Assembly: GCF_030689305.1 (NCBI RefSeq)
Contig: NZ_JAUYVM010000004.1
Location: 62,001 to 126,000 of the forward strand
Source: Vibrio penaeicida
GTDB taxonomy: Bacteria > Pseudomonadota > Gammaproteobacteria > Enterobacterales > Vibrionaceae
Length of the DNA stretch: 64,000 nucleotides
Direction: 5' to 3'
Both the position numbers and the translations under genes were made by a program. Every line of letters begins with the position of its first letter. Positions within the stretch are counted from its first letter, which is position 1. This document shows positions 48,331 to 55,237 of this stretch, in pieces. Below the pieces are notes generated by a model that did no database searches, was not told where the DNA came from, and saw nothing but the letters and a program-made list of their open reading frames with translations.

Positions 48331-48873
48331 ATGAAAATCAACATAACGGGTAATGCCGGTTCAGGAAAAACGACGCTCGCAAAAGCGTTAGGTGAGGCTT
48401 TGGACCTGCCCGTTGCTAGCTTGGACGGGGTAGTTTGGAAAGAAGGCTGGGTAACGGCTTCAAAAGAAGAAAGAACTCGTGGTGAACAAGGATTGATTCA
48501 ACCTAAGAGCTGGATAATTGAAGGGGTATCTAAATCGGTTAGGGAAAATGCCGATTTTATAGTTTTTCTAGATATTCCACGCCATATTTGTTTGCTTCGC
48601 TGTCTAAAAAGAAATCTTCCATACCTCTTCAAATCCCGACCAGAACTACCAGACAACTGCCCAGAGATTCTTATTCTACCGAGCTTGCTCAAGCTGATAT
48701 GGCTGTTTCCTAAACGAGCTAGGAACGTGATTTTACAGTCTATTGATAAACAAAATGGTATCGTTATCGATGAATCAACCAAGGTGGATGAGCTCGTCGC
48801 GAAGATTACTCTTGAAGTTGCGGCTAAGAGAAAAAAAATATCCGCCTTCTTAGAAGGCGGTTTTGCTTTATAA
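48331..48873 (+). CDS. P-loop kinase-like protein (adenylate-kinase/FlaR-like), 3' end abutting an IS
   Basis: A 180-residue small NTPase. Walker A GNAGSGKTT (about residues 7-15), LPVASLDGVVWKEGW and WIIEGVSKSVRENADFIVFLD match AAA/adenylate kinase-like 'topology modulation' proteins. The last residues (SAFLEGGFAL) are encoded by a hairpin and by bases next to the IS200-like element, so the native C-terminus may have been replaced when the element inserted. Function unknown. Confidence 0.78.
   Translation: MKINITGNAGSGKTTLAKALGEALDLPVASLDGVVWKEGWVTASKEERTRGEQGLIQPKSWIIEGVSKSVRENADFIVFLDIPRHICLLRCLKRNLPYLFKSRPELPDNCPEILILPSLLKLIWLFPKRARNVILQSIDKQNGIVIDESTKVDELVAKITLEVAAKRKKISAFLEGGFAL
48842..48866 (+). 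terminator. Hairpin inside the last codons of the kinase-like gene
   Basis: CCGCCTTCT-TAGAAGGCGG followed by TTTTGCTTT. It looks like a terminator yet lies before the stop codon of the kinase-like ORF. It may alternatively be the right-end hairpin of the IS200-like element, because the left end shows a similar CCGCC/GGCGGT-TTTG arrangement. Confidence 0.65.
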
Positions 48874-48899
48874 CCCCCTAGAAGGGGGCGTCCGCGCTA

Positions 48900-49337
48900 T
48901 CAGTTCTTCAATAACTGCAGTTGTTGCTCATACTCTATGTCTTGTTTGTCTTGATGTCGTACATATCGTCGAATGACTTCTTCATTCACACCGACCGTAT
49001 CTACAAAATACCCTCTAGCCCAAAAATGATTTCCCCATAGTTTCTTACGTATATGTGGAAATTTATTGAAGAGTCTAATTGCTGTTCGACCCTTTAATAC
49101 CCCTAACAAACTTGAGAGTGATAACTTGGGAGGAACAATGACAACGAGATGAACATGATCTGGTTGAACATTTAATTCTAAAACCTCGCAGTCTTTCATA
49201 TTGCACAAGATATAGATTGAACGATAAAGCTCCTTTCCAACCTTATCTTTCAAGATCTTATATCGGTACTTTGGAGTCCAAACTATATGGTATTTGCAAC
49301 GCCAATAGACATGTGATGAACTTCTGTAATCGCCCAT
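48900..49337 (-). CDS. tnpA: IS200-type Y1 (HUH) transposase TnpA
   Basis: About 145 residues from the ATG at 49337 (MGDYRSSSHVYWRCKYHIVWTPKYR); a reading from 49391 would add 18 residues across the leader hairpin. The HUH metal site is PDHVHLV (about residues 62-68) and the catalytic tyrosine is probably in WARGYFVDTVG. Length and lack of TnpB fit the IS200 group. The frame is intact, so the element may be active. It lies on the minus strand downstream of the plus-strand kinase-like gene. Confidence 0.92.
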   Translation of the reverse strand: MGDYRSSSHVYWRCKYHIVWTPKYRYKILKDKVGKELYRSIYILCNMKDCEVLELNVQPDHVHLVVIVPPKLSLSSLLGVLKGRTAIRLFNKFPHIRKKLWGNHFWARGYFVDTVGVNEEVIRRYVRHQDKQDIEYEQQLQLLKN

Positions 49338-49347
49338 GTGGTTGTTT

Positions 49348-49372
49348 CCTCTTACTTGTGGTGAATAAGAGG
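49348..49372 (-). promoter_or_regulatory. tnpA leader hairpin that can hide the ribosome site
   Basis: On the minus strand CCTCTTA-N11-TAAGAGG, with the Shine-Dalgarno AAGAGG in the right arm, 10-12 bases before the tnpA ATG. IS200 is known to limit its transposase by such sequestration of the ribosome site. Confidence 0.7.
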
Positions 49373-49520
49373 TTACTTCTAACATGGGCACTTCTTCAGG
49401 CTATAGCCTCAAGGAGCAATCACCACCGCCCTAGGCGGTGGTTTTGAGGAGCCAATAAAACAAGCGGTTTTGAAACAAACAGCTCTGAAACGCAACTAAG
49501 TTCCGAACAGACGTAATTAT

Positions 49521-50246
49521 ATGGATATTGAATACACACTAGGTCTCTTGTCTTTTGTCACCTCAATGATGGCGGGTGTCATTGGTTTTGGGGGAGGGAT
49601 GTTACTGATCGCCATATTGCCTACGTTTCTGCCACCCAGTCAGATCATCCCCATACATGGTATTACTCAGTTAGCGAGCAACTCTTCAAGAATGCTCTTC
49701 TCTTTAAAAGACGTACAGTGGGCGTTACTTCCCAAATTTTTAATGGGATCACTGGTCGGCGTAGCGCTGTTTGGGTACTTGTTATCGAATATATCGATGG
49801 AGTATGTTCCGGTTGGAATCGGGCTCTATATTCTACTCAATCTTTGGAGCCAACGATTTTCGAAGTTTATTAGCCGATACGAAAGTTATTACCTGATTGG
49901 AATGATCCAAACAGGGCTGGGTTTGATTGTTGGGGCTACAGGGCCTTTGTCTCTTTCCGTATTAACAAAAGAACTAAAATCAAAAGATCACATAATCGCC
50001 ACCAGCTCCATGTTCATGACCATCAGCCATCTAGCCAAAATCCCGGTATTTATGGTGATAGGTACCTCTCTTTTCGGTTCTGTTCAACTTCTTATTTACA
50101 TGGTGATTGGCTCTATTCTTGGTTCATTTGTGGGGACAAAGTTAAGAATAGCGGCGAAGAACGAAAAGCTTATTATTTGGATCAAAATTTTGCTCACCGC
50201 CATGGCAATCAAAATAGTCGTCGTTGCTTTCCTAACGCTAATATAA
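49521..50246 (+). CDS. TauE/SafE-family sulfite/anion exporter
   Basis: A 241-residue membrane protein with about seven or eight helices. Starts MDIEYTLGLLSFVTSMMAGVIGFGGGMLLIAIL, the TauE/SafE signature, and later GMIQTGLGLIVGATGPLSLS. Likely exports sulfite or an organosulfonate; no sulfur-metabolism gene is adjacent. The ribosome site is weak. It begins about 75 bp past the IS left end, so the insertion may have altered its promoter. Confidence 0.86.
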   Translation: MDIEYTLGLLSFVTSMMAGVIGFGGGMLLIAILPTFLPPSQIIPIHGITQLASNSSRMLFSLKDVQWALLPKFLMGSLVGVALFGYLLSNISMEYVPVGIGLYILLNLWSQRFSKFISRYESYYLIGMIQTGLGLIVGATGPLSLSVLTKELKSKDHIIATSSMFMTISHLAKIPVFMVIGTSLFGSVQLLIYMVIGSILGSFVGTKLRIAAKNEKLIIWIKILLTAMAIKIVVVAFLTLI

Positions 50247-50341
50247 GTACACAATTACGATTGACATATTCCCCCTGATTAATGCAACATCAATTGCATA
50301 CATACTTCTAGCGTAAGCTACGAATAACTCAAGAGAATTTC

Positions 50342-50836
50342 ATGGAAGTATCGCTCAAAAATATAGGTCTGAAATCCCGCCATATTCTGGAAAACCTCTT
50401 TCCTCTTTATATCTACGACATGTCTGAATACATGGGGTGGAACCCCAATCAAGATGGTTTATATACTTACAATAATTCTAATTTTGATGTTTATTGGAAT
50501 AAAAAAGATCACACACCGTATTTTATCTGTGTTGATGGTGACATTGCAGGGTTTGTGCTGGTTCGAAAGTATCCAACAAAAGTGAGTGTCTACGATATTG
50601 AACAGTTTTTCGTTTTGCGAAAATACAAAAGAAAAGGCGTCGGTAAAAAGGCTATCGCACAAGTTTTGAAACACTACCCAGGTGAATGGCAGATAAGAGT
50701 GCTGATTGAAAATTTAGGCGCATTGGCGTTTTGGGAAGCGGCAATTACGAATGCGATAGGGCGTAAATACACATTAGATAAAAACATCGACGTAGATAAA
50801 GAAATGCACTTCATACGGTTCAACGTTCAAATATAG
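50342..50836 (+). CDS. GNAT-family N-acetyltransferase
   Basis: A 164-residue acetyltransferase. Acetyl-CoA site: FFVLRKYKRKGVGKKAIAQVLKHYPG (about residues 84-109), preceded by a beta strand (GFVLVRKYPTKVSVYDIEQ). The rest resembles the uncharacterised GNAT group with an N-terminal LENLFPLYIYDMSEYMGW. Substrate unknown. It lies between the TauE gene and a second GNAT. Confidence 0.85.
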   Translation: MEVSLKNIGLKSRHILENLFPLYIYDMSEYMGWNPNQDGLYTYNNSNFDVYWNKKDHTPYFICVDGDIAGFVLVRKYPTKVSVYDIEQFFVLRKYKRKGVGKKAIAQVLKHYPGEWQIRVLIENLGALAFWEAAITNAIGRKYTLDKNIDVDKEMHFIRFNVQI

Positions 50837-50843
50837 GTAACAA

Positions 50844-51374
50844 ATAGAAAACAGACGAATTCGGTTGGTACCTCCTACGGTCGAGATTGCACCTAAAATG
50901 CTCGAAGCGGTAATTGAAAGCAAAAAAGAACTCGAAGAATATCTTCCTTGGGTGCAGTACGCCTTAACTCTCGAGCAAGCGACGAAAAGCGCGCGAGAGG
51001 CGGTAGAAAAGTATGAGAACTTTGTTGGTGACGTTCGTTACAGCATTATTTGCAAGGAATCAGGAATACTGCTTGGTGCGATAGGATTGATCATTAAAGA
51101 TCAGTCTGTGCCTTTTTATGAAATAGGGTATTGGTTGAGAACCTCTGCTGCGGGCAAAGGTATAATGACAGAAGCCGTTGCGCTACTTGAAACTTATGCT
51201 TTTGAAGAACTAGGTGCAAACCGCATTGAAATTAAAGCTGCAGAGTCAAACCAACGCAGTTGGATGGTCGCGAAACGATGTGGCTATCAACTTGAAGCTA
51301 CAATGAAAAATACGCGCAGACTTAGAAACGGAAATTTGGATAACACCGTAATATACGCAAAAACTTTGTCGTAA
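50844..51374 (+). CDS. GNAT-family acetyltransferase (RimJ/RimL-like) with no canonical start where expected
   Basis: The frame is open from 50841. The family-typical N-terminus, IENRRIRLVPPTVEIAPKML, would start with ATA at 50844, seven bases after an AGG; no ATG or GTG lies nearby. The first usable codon is TTG at 50865, which would trim the first strand (169 residues). The body is normal: ACETYL-CoA loop YWLRTSAAGKGIMTEAV, then NQRSWMVAKRCGYQLEA. Either the ATG was lost, or TTG/ATT/ATA initiation is used. Confidence 0.78.
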   Translation: MENRRIRLVPPTVEIAPKMLEAVIESKKELEEYLPWVQYALTLEQATKSAREAVEKYENFVGDVRYSIICKESGILLGAIGLIIKDQSVPFYEIGYWLRTSAAGKGIMTEAVALLETYAFEELGANRIEIKAAESNQRSWMVAKRCGYQLEATMKNTRRLRNGNLDNTVIYAKTLS

Positions 51375-51422
51375 CAGGACAAGAGCGGTGAGACACGTTG
51401 GCATTGAAACGAGGGAATGAAT

Positions 51423-52160
51423 ATGAAAACGGCTTTGATAACTGGTGGCTCAAAAGGCATTGGTTTAGAGATGGTACTTCGATACGTTGAGCAAGGCTTT
51501 CAAGTGATAACTTGCTCAAGAAATAAAAGCGGTTGGGATGAATCCTTGCGTCAGTACCCAATTCTCGAAGCCGTCGATTACCATGTTACCGATATTTCAG
51601 ATGAAGCAGCATTAAAAACGTTGTTTGGACATGTGGCTCAGCGTTACGGCAAACTCGACATTGCTGTGAATAATGCGTCGCCAGCGATAGGGTCTCTTGG
51701 GCAATTCCACACCGTCGACTCCGAAAAGCTAAAAGACACGCTGAATCACGATTTTTGGGCACAAGCACTCTGTTTACAAAGCGAGCTCAATTTAATGTCA
51801 GAAGGCGCAGCAATAGTGAATGTGAGTTCTATAAATGGGTTAAGACCAACGCCTAACGCTTCAATGTACAGCGCGGCTAAACATGCGATTGAGGGGTTAA
51901 CGCGTTCTTTAGCGATTGAAAATATTGAGCGCGGAATACGCATCAATGCCGTCGCCCCTGGTGTCACTTGGACCCCTCGGTGGGAGGAAAGAGCGAAAAC
52001 AGACCCCAATATCAGAGAGAGTGTATCTCAAGCTGTTCCCATGAAACGATTCGCCAAAACGGAAGAAGTCGCCGATGCGATAGAGTTTCTGCTCTCCGAT
52101 AAGGCAAGTTATATTGTCGGGCACACACTCGTTGTGGATGGCGGCATTACGCTAAGTTAG
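51423..52160 (+). CDS. SDR-family oxidoreductase
   Basis: About 245 residues. GAGGGA fits the ATG at 51423 (MKTALITGG) better than one two codons earlier. Motifs: TGGSKGIG (about 8-15), NNAS in place of NNAG (near 86), catalytic Ser in NVSSINGL, YSAAKH, and a C-terminal IVGHTLVVDGG. A classical short-chain dehydrogenase/reductase; substrate unknown. It follows the GNAT gene by about 50 bp and ends the accessory stretch with a terminator downstream. Confidence 0.9.
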   Translation: MKTALITGGSKGIGLEMVLRYVEQGFQVITCSRNKSGWDESLRQYPILEAVDYHVTDISDEAALKTLFGHVAQRYGKLDIAVNNASPAIGSLGQFHTVDSEKLKDTLNHDFWAQALCLQSELNLMSEGAAIVNVSSINGLRPTPNASMYSAAKHAIEGLTRSLAIENIERGIRINAVAPGVTWTPRWEERAKTDPNIRESVSQAVPMKRFAKTEEVADAIEFLLSDKASYIVGHTLVVDGGITLS

Positions 52161-52287
52161 TAGTGAGTTAAAGAGTTATATAAGGTATATTTTGAAGATT
52201 GTTGTATAGCATTGGTGAGTGCGATCGAGATTAATTGATTTAACAGTCAATCCATATACGATCACAGCTTTATAAACTGTTTCAAAG

Positions 52288-52310
52288 CCGAGCCAAGTGC
52301 TCGGTTTTTT
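52288..52310 (+). terminator. Rho-independent terminator upstream of the NnrU gene
   Basis: CCGAGC-CAAGT-GCTCGG followed by TTTTTT, 130 bp after the SDR stop. It probably ends the SDR transcript. Confidence 0.85.
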
Positions 52311-52398
52311 ACTTCCACACAAAGTATGCGATCAAATCCCCATCAAATTCATAACAGCTGCTTAATAATGGAGAAAAACAAATATAAGGAAGTAAGCA

Positions 52399-52962
52399 AT
52401 GTTGTTATTGATTTTAGGTATTTTCATATGGAGCGTGATCCATTACGTCCCGTCACTCACCCCGCAGGTAAAAGTTAACCTTATCGAGAAGGTCGGTCCT
52501 AACGGTTACAAAGGCATTTTTTCATTGGTGGTTATCGCTGGATTACTGATGATCATATTCGGCTGGCGTAGTACCGTACCGAATTACTTGTACGTCCTTG
52601 GTCCGGAATTTCGTGGGTTAACCATGTTACTCATGCTGGTGGGTTTTATTCTGTTTGGCGCTGCTCAAGGAAAAACTCGATTGAAGCAGTACATTCGTCA
52701 CCCTCAATTGATGAGTGTGATCGTTTGGTCTGTGGCGCACTTACTTAGCAATGGAGAGCAGCGTTCTGTTGTTTTGTTTGGTGGATTAGCACTTTGGGCA
52801 GTCATCCAAATCATGCTTATCAATCGAAGAGAGGGCGAGTGGGTTAAGCCAGCTATTCCCCCTGTCTCACAAGAAATAAAAACGCACGCAATCAGTTTGG
52901 TTCTCTACTTTATTACTGCTTTTTTCCTACACGTTTACTTAACGGGTATCCCTCTTAAATAA
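52399..52962 (+). CDS. NnrU family membrane protein
   Basis: A 187-residue membrane protein. Starts MLLLILGIFIWSVIHYVPSL and contains the NnrU-type RHPQLMSVIVWSVAHLLSNGE with conserved histidines. About five helices. NnrU was named from nitrite/NO-related clusters, but its biochemical role is not settled; related proteins act on isoprenoids. AAGGAAG precedes the ATG. No denitrification gene is next to it. Confidence 0.9.
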   Translation: MLLLILGIFIWSVIHYVPSLTPQVKVNLIEKVGPNGYKGIFSLVVIAGLLMIIFGWRSTVPNYLYVLGPEFRGLTMLLMLVGFILFGAAQGKTRLKQYIRHPQLMSVIVWSVAHLLSNGEQRSVVLFGGLALWAVIQIMLINRREGEWVKPAIPPVSQEIKTHAISLVLYFITAFFLHVYLTGIPLK

Positions 52963-53009
52963 TGTAAAAAATCGTGTTGACGCTCTCTCAATACAGGAAT
53001 ACTATCCGC

Positions 53010-53140
53010 CTGTATTGGGGAGTAGTCTACTAAGAACTCTTAGTTTGTATGTCGTCATCCCGTTAAGCGTTCGCTTTTCCGGCATACAAAAGTATAAGCC
53101 CTTACCAGCTTTCACTCTGACGAGACCAACGCATTCATTT
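53010..53140 (+). promoter_or_regulatory. yybP-ykoY (Mn2+-type) riboswitch leader of the TerC gene
   Basis: Conserved blocks are in order: GGGGAGTAG (53017-53025), GTATGTCGTCATCCCG then CCGGCATAC (a paired arm), and GACGAGACC (53119-53127). TTGG before the first block pairs with CCAA after the last, closing P1. An upstream AATACAGG/CCTGTATT pair overlaps the 5' side of P1 and could be the alternative fold. In E. coli this motif governs alx (TerC) and mntP in response to manganese and alkaline pH. Confidence 0.82.
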
Positions 53141-53254
53141 GCCAGAATTGTCTTAATCATTTTATTTGGTTAAGCAGGTTTTGGTTGGTTTGCGAGGGTG
53201 CACGTCTATAAGCCGTCTCTTCGCAATTAACTGTGTTGTGAAATGAGGTGTTTA

Positions 53255-54211
53255 ATGAGTCCTTTTGCTTATTTTGCATTTGGTGCGCTGACTTTAATGT
53301 TGGTGTGTGTTGATATTTGGCAAACTCGTGGCGGTAATATTACAGTAAGAAAAGCCGCGATTTGGAGTGTTATTTGGGTATTGGTTGCCTTGGCATTTGG
53401 CGTATCTATTCTGTATTTTTGGGAATGGTACGCACCAGAGAGCGCGTATACCTCAAGTAAAGCAGCTACCGCGTTTTTTACTGGATACCTGTTAGAGAAA
53501 TCGCTTAGTGTCGATAACCTTTTCGTGTTTGCGATTATCTTTCACCAATACTTAGTGCCAGAAAATTTGCGTCCGAGAGCACTGCTTTTAGGCGTAATAG
53601 GAGCACTCATCTTACGCGCTGTGATGATCGCGATTGGCGTACAATTGCTAGAACAATTTCATTGGGTTTTGTACTTGTTTGCCGCTTTCCTGATTTGGAC
53701 AGGCTATAAGCTAACGCAGCCTGAAGAGCAAGAAGCATTAAGCCCGCTGCCGGAAAGGATCATTCGTAAGTTTGCCAGAGTATCCAAGGATTACAAAGGC
53801 AATGCGCTGTACATAAGAGATAACCTAGGGCTCATATTGACGCCCATGGCGATCGTCATAGCAATGATCGCAATGATGGACGTGATGTTCGCTCTGGATT
53901 CGATTCCAGCCATATTTGCCGTAACGCGTGAGCCATTTCTCGTCTTGGCTGCAAATGTGTTCGCTTTACTTGGGCTGCGTTCTCTCTATTTTGTTTTGCA
54001 AGGCATGATGGAGAAGTTCGTATACCTTAAGCCGGCATTAGCCTTCATCATGATTTTTATCGGTATAAAGATGCTATTGGTTGAAACAGAGTGGGCAATT
54101 CCAACGCAAGTATCACTTGGTGTGCTTGTCACGGTGATGGGAAGTGCAATCTTGGCATCGATTATAAAGTCTAGGAAAGACTCGGTAGAAGTTTTAACAG
54201 ATGAAGTTTGA
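53255..54211 (+). CDS. alx: TerC/Alx-family membrane protein
   Basis: About 318 residues; ATG at 53255 (MSPFAYFAFGALTLMLVCVD) after GAGGTG. About eight helices, with the TerC acidic motifs TGYLLEKSLSVDNLFVFAIIF and DVMFALDSIPAIFAVTREPF. E. coli Alx is a riboswitch-controlled manganese exporter-like protein. The upstream yybP-ykoY element supports the same role here. Confidence 0.93.
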   Translation: MSPFAYFAFGALTLMLVCVDIWQTRGGNITVRKAAIWSVIWVLVALAFGVSILYFWEWYAPESAYTSSKAATAFFTGYLLEKSLSVDNLFVFAIIFHQYLVPENLRPRALLLGVIGALILRAVMIAIGVQLLEQFHWVLYLFAAFLIWTGYKLTQPEEQEALSPLPERIIRKFARVSKDYKGNALYIRDNLGLILTPMAIVIAMIAMMDVMFALDSIPAIFAVTREPFLVLAANVFALLGLRSLYFVLQGMMEKFVYLKPALAFIMIFIGIKMLLVETEWAIPTQVSLGVLVTVMGSAILASIIKSRKDSVEVLTDEV

Positions 54212-54222
54212 ACCGATAAAGT

Positions 54223-54660
54223 TTAAACAGAGATATCTAACATAGAACCAATCATGTCGTTGGAGCGAGAAACAACACTTGCTCCAACACTGTTGTAGCT
54301 TTTGGCTTGATTGAGTTTGGCGGCAGCTTCGACGTAATCAGATTCGTCTCTGCTTTCATTGGTGATTTCTTCTTGTCTGGTGTCGCGCTCTTCTTCAGCG
54401 CTAGGTAGGCGGTTGAATGATTCTTGGTAGTCGGCTTCAGTTTCACGCACGGCATCGGTTTCTTGAATTTCTTCTGCGTGTTCTGAAGCTCTAATTTCTT
54501 CGTCGGGCTGAACTTCTTGTATTCGCTCATCTTCTGCCATTTTTTCCGTGCGAGCTTTTTCAAGACGAGCTTCTTCATTGAGCTCCTCTGTTGCTTGCTT
54601 TGCCATGGTTCTCGACTGCTGGAGAATGACATGACCGGAATGTATCGATGAGACTGGCAT
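54223..54660 (-). CDS. Glu-rich protein with flagellar rod/hook-like termini
   Basis: A 145-residue protein. MPVSSIHSGHVILQQSRTMA at the N-terminus and YNSVGASVVSRSNDMIGSML at the C-terminus resemble the paired helices at the ends of flagellar rod/hook proteins. Between them is a charged Glu-rich stretch (about 25-115), probably helical or disordered. AGGT lies before the ATG. The gene is not in a flagellar cluster. Function unknown. Confidence 0.65.
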   Translation of the reverse strand: MPVSSIHSGHVILQQSRTMAKQATEELNEEARLEKARTEKMAEDERIQEVQPDEEIRASEHAEEIQETDAVRETEADYQESFNRLPSAEEERDTRQEEITNESRDESDYVEAAAKLNQAKSYNSVGASVVSRSNDMIGSMLDISV

Positions 54661-54728
54661 TGATCGTTACCTCAGAATCTACTTAAAGGTTAAACTTTAG
54701 CCAGTAAAAGTTCAACTTTATGGGGTAA

Positions 54729-54896
54729 TTACTCTTTAAAAAGGTGACAAATCGCCTCGATTTCTTCAGGAGTAAGCTCAATTTGAGTCCCGTTTTTGTC
54801 TAGCTTCCCTTCTATTTCCGTTTGTAAGTCTTTCAATTGAGCAGGAGTCAACTCCAGAACCTTACTCCTCAATTGTTCATACTGATGCTGTGGCAT
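54729..54896 (-). CDS. Small hypothetical protein, 55 residues
   Basis: From the ATG at 54896: MPQHQYEQLRSKVLELTPAQ, a helical protein with an acidic middle and ending EEIEAICHLFKE. The start is chosen over one at 54926 because GGAAGAAG lies just before it. No membrane segment and no recognised family; a small regulatory or binding protein is possible. Confidence 0.6.
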   Translation of the reverse strand: MPQHQYEQLRSKVLELTPAQLKDLQTEIEGKLDKNGTQIELTPEEIEAICHLFKE

Positions 54897-55180
54897 TTTT
54901 CTTCTTCCAACCTTAATGATAGTCAATGTCTCATTTGCACCGATAGCGAAACTTTGTGCGCTAAATACTAACGCGACCTACATTAAGAGCATCGAAATCT
55001 TCGTTTGTTCAATTTTTGTCAGAAAATGAGTAAATAATAAAAGATATGTGATCTTTACCCACAAACACATTTGTGGGAAGTGACAATGCAGAAAGTAGAG
55101 TGCGGCGAAGGGAGTGCATAGATCCGCAAATGGAAAGGTATGCTAGAGAGTCTGTTAAAGCGTATGAGACAAAATATCCC
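54897..55180. other. Intergenic region upstream of the small hypothetical gene
   Basis: About 280 bp with no credible gene. It should contain the promoter of the 55-residue gene. A short palindrome CCCACAAA-N7-TTTGTGGG (about 55059-55078) is visible and could be an operator or RNA hairpin. Confidence 0.4.
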
Positions 55181-55209
55181 AAAAATTCAGGTCCGCGAAC
55201 GCGGACCTG
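55181..55209 (-). terminator. Rho-independent terminator after the GH95 gene
   Basis: CAGGTCCGCG-AA-CGCGGACCTG is a perfect 10-bp stem. Read on the minus strand it is followed by AATTTTTGGG, 29 bp beyond the stop. Confidence 0.9.
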
Positions 55210-55237
55210 TTGTTTGTAGCCTTGATCTTAAGAGGGA

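Larger units (their letters stand above)
48870..49447 (-). mobile_element. IS200/IS605-family insertion sequence (IS1004-like)
   Basis: A single Y1 transposase gene flanked by subterminal hairpins, with no terminal inverted repeats: CCCCCT-AGA-AGGGGG at 48874-48888 near the right end and CCACCGCC-CTA-GGCGGTGG at 49423-49441 near the left end. If the hairpin at 48842-48860 is the true right end, the element would begin near 48835. Exact ends need comparison with an empty site; this family makes no target duplication. There is no tnpB. Confidence 0.78.

Noticed and set aside
54252..54632. Second minus-strand ORF of 126 codons overlapping the Glu-rich gene
   Set aside because: Lys/Ser-rich out-of-frame reading; the Glu-rich frame has a ribosome site and structured termini.
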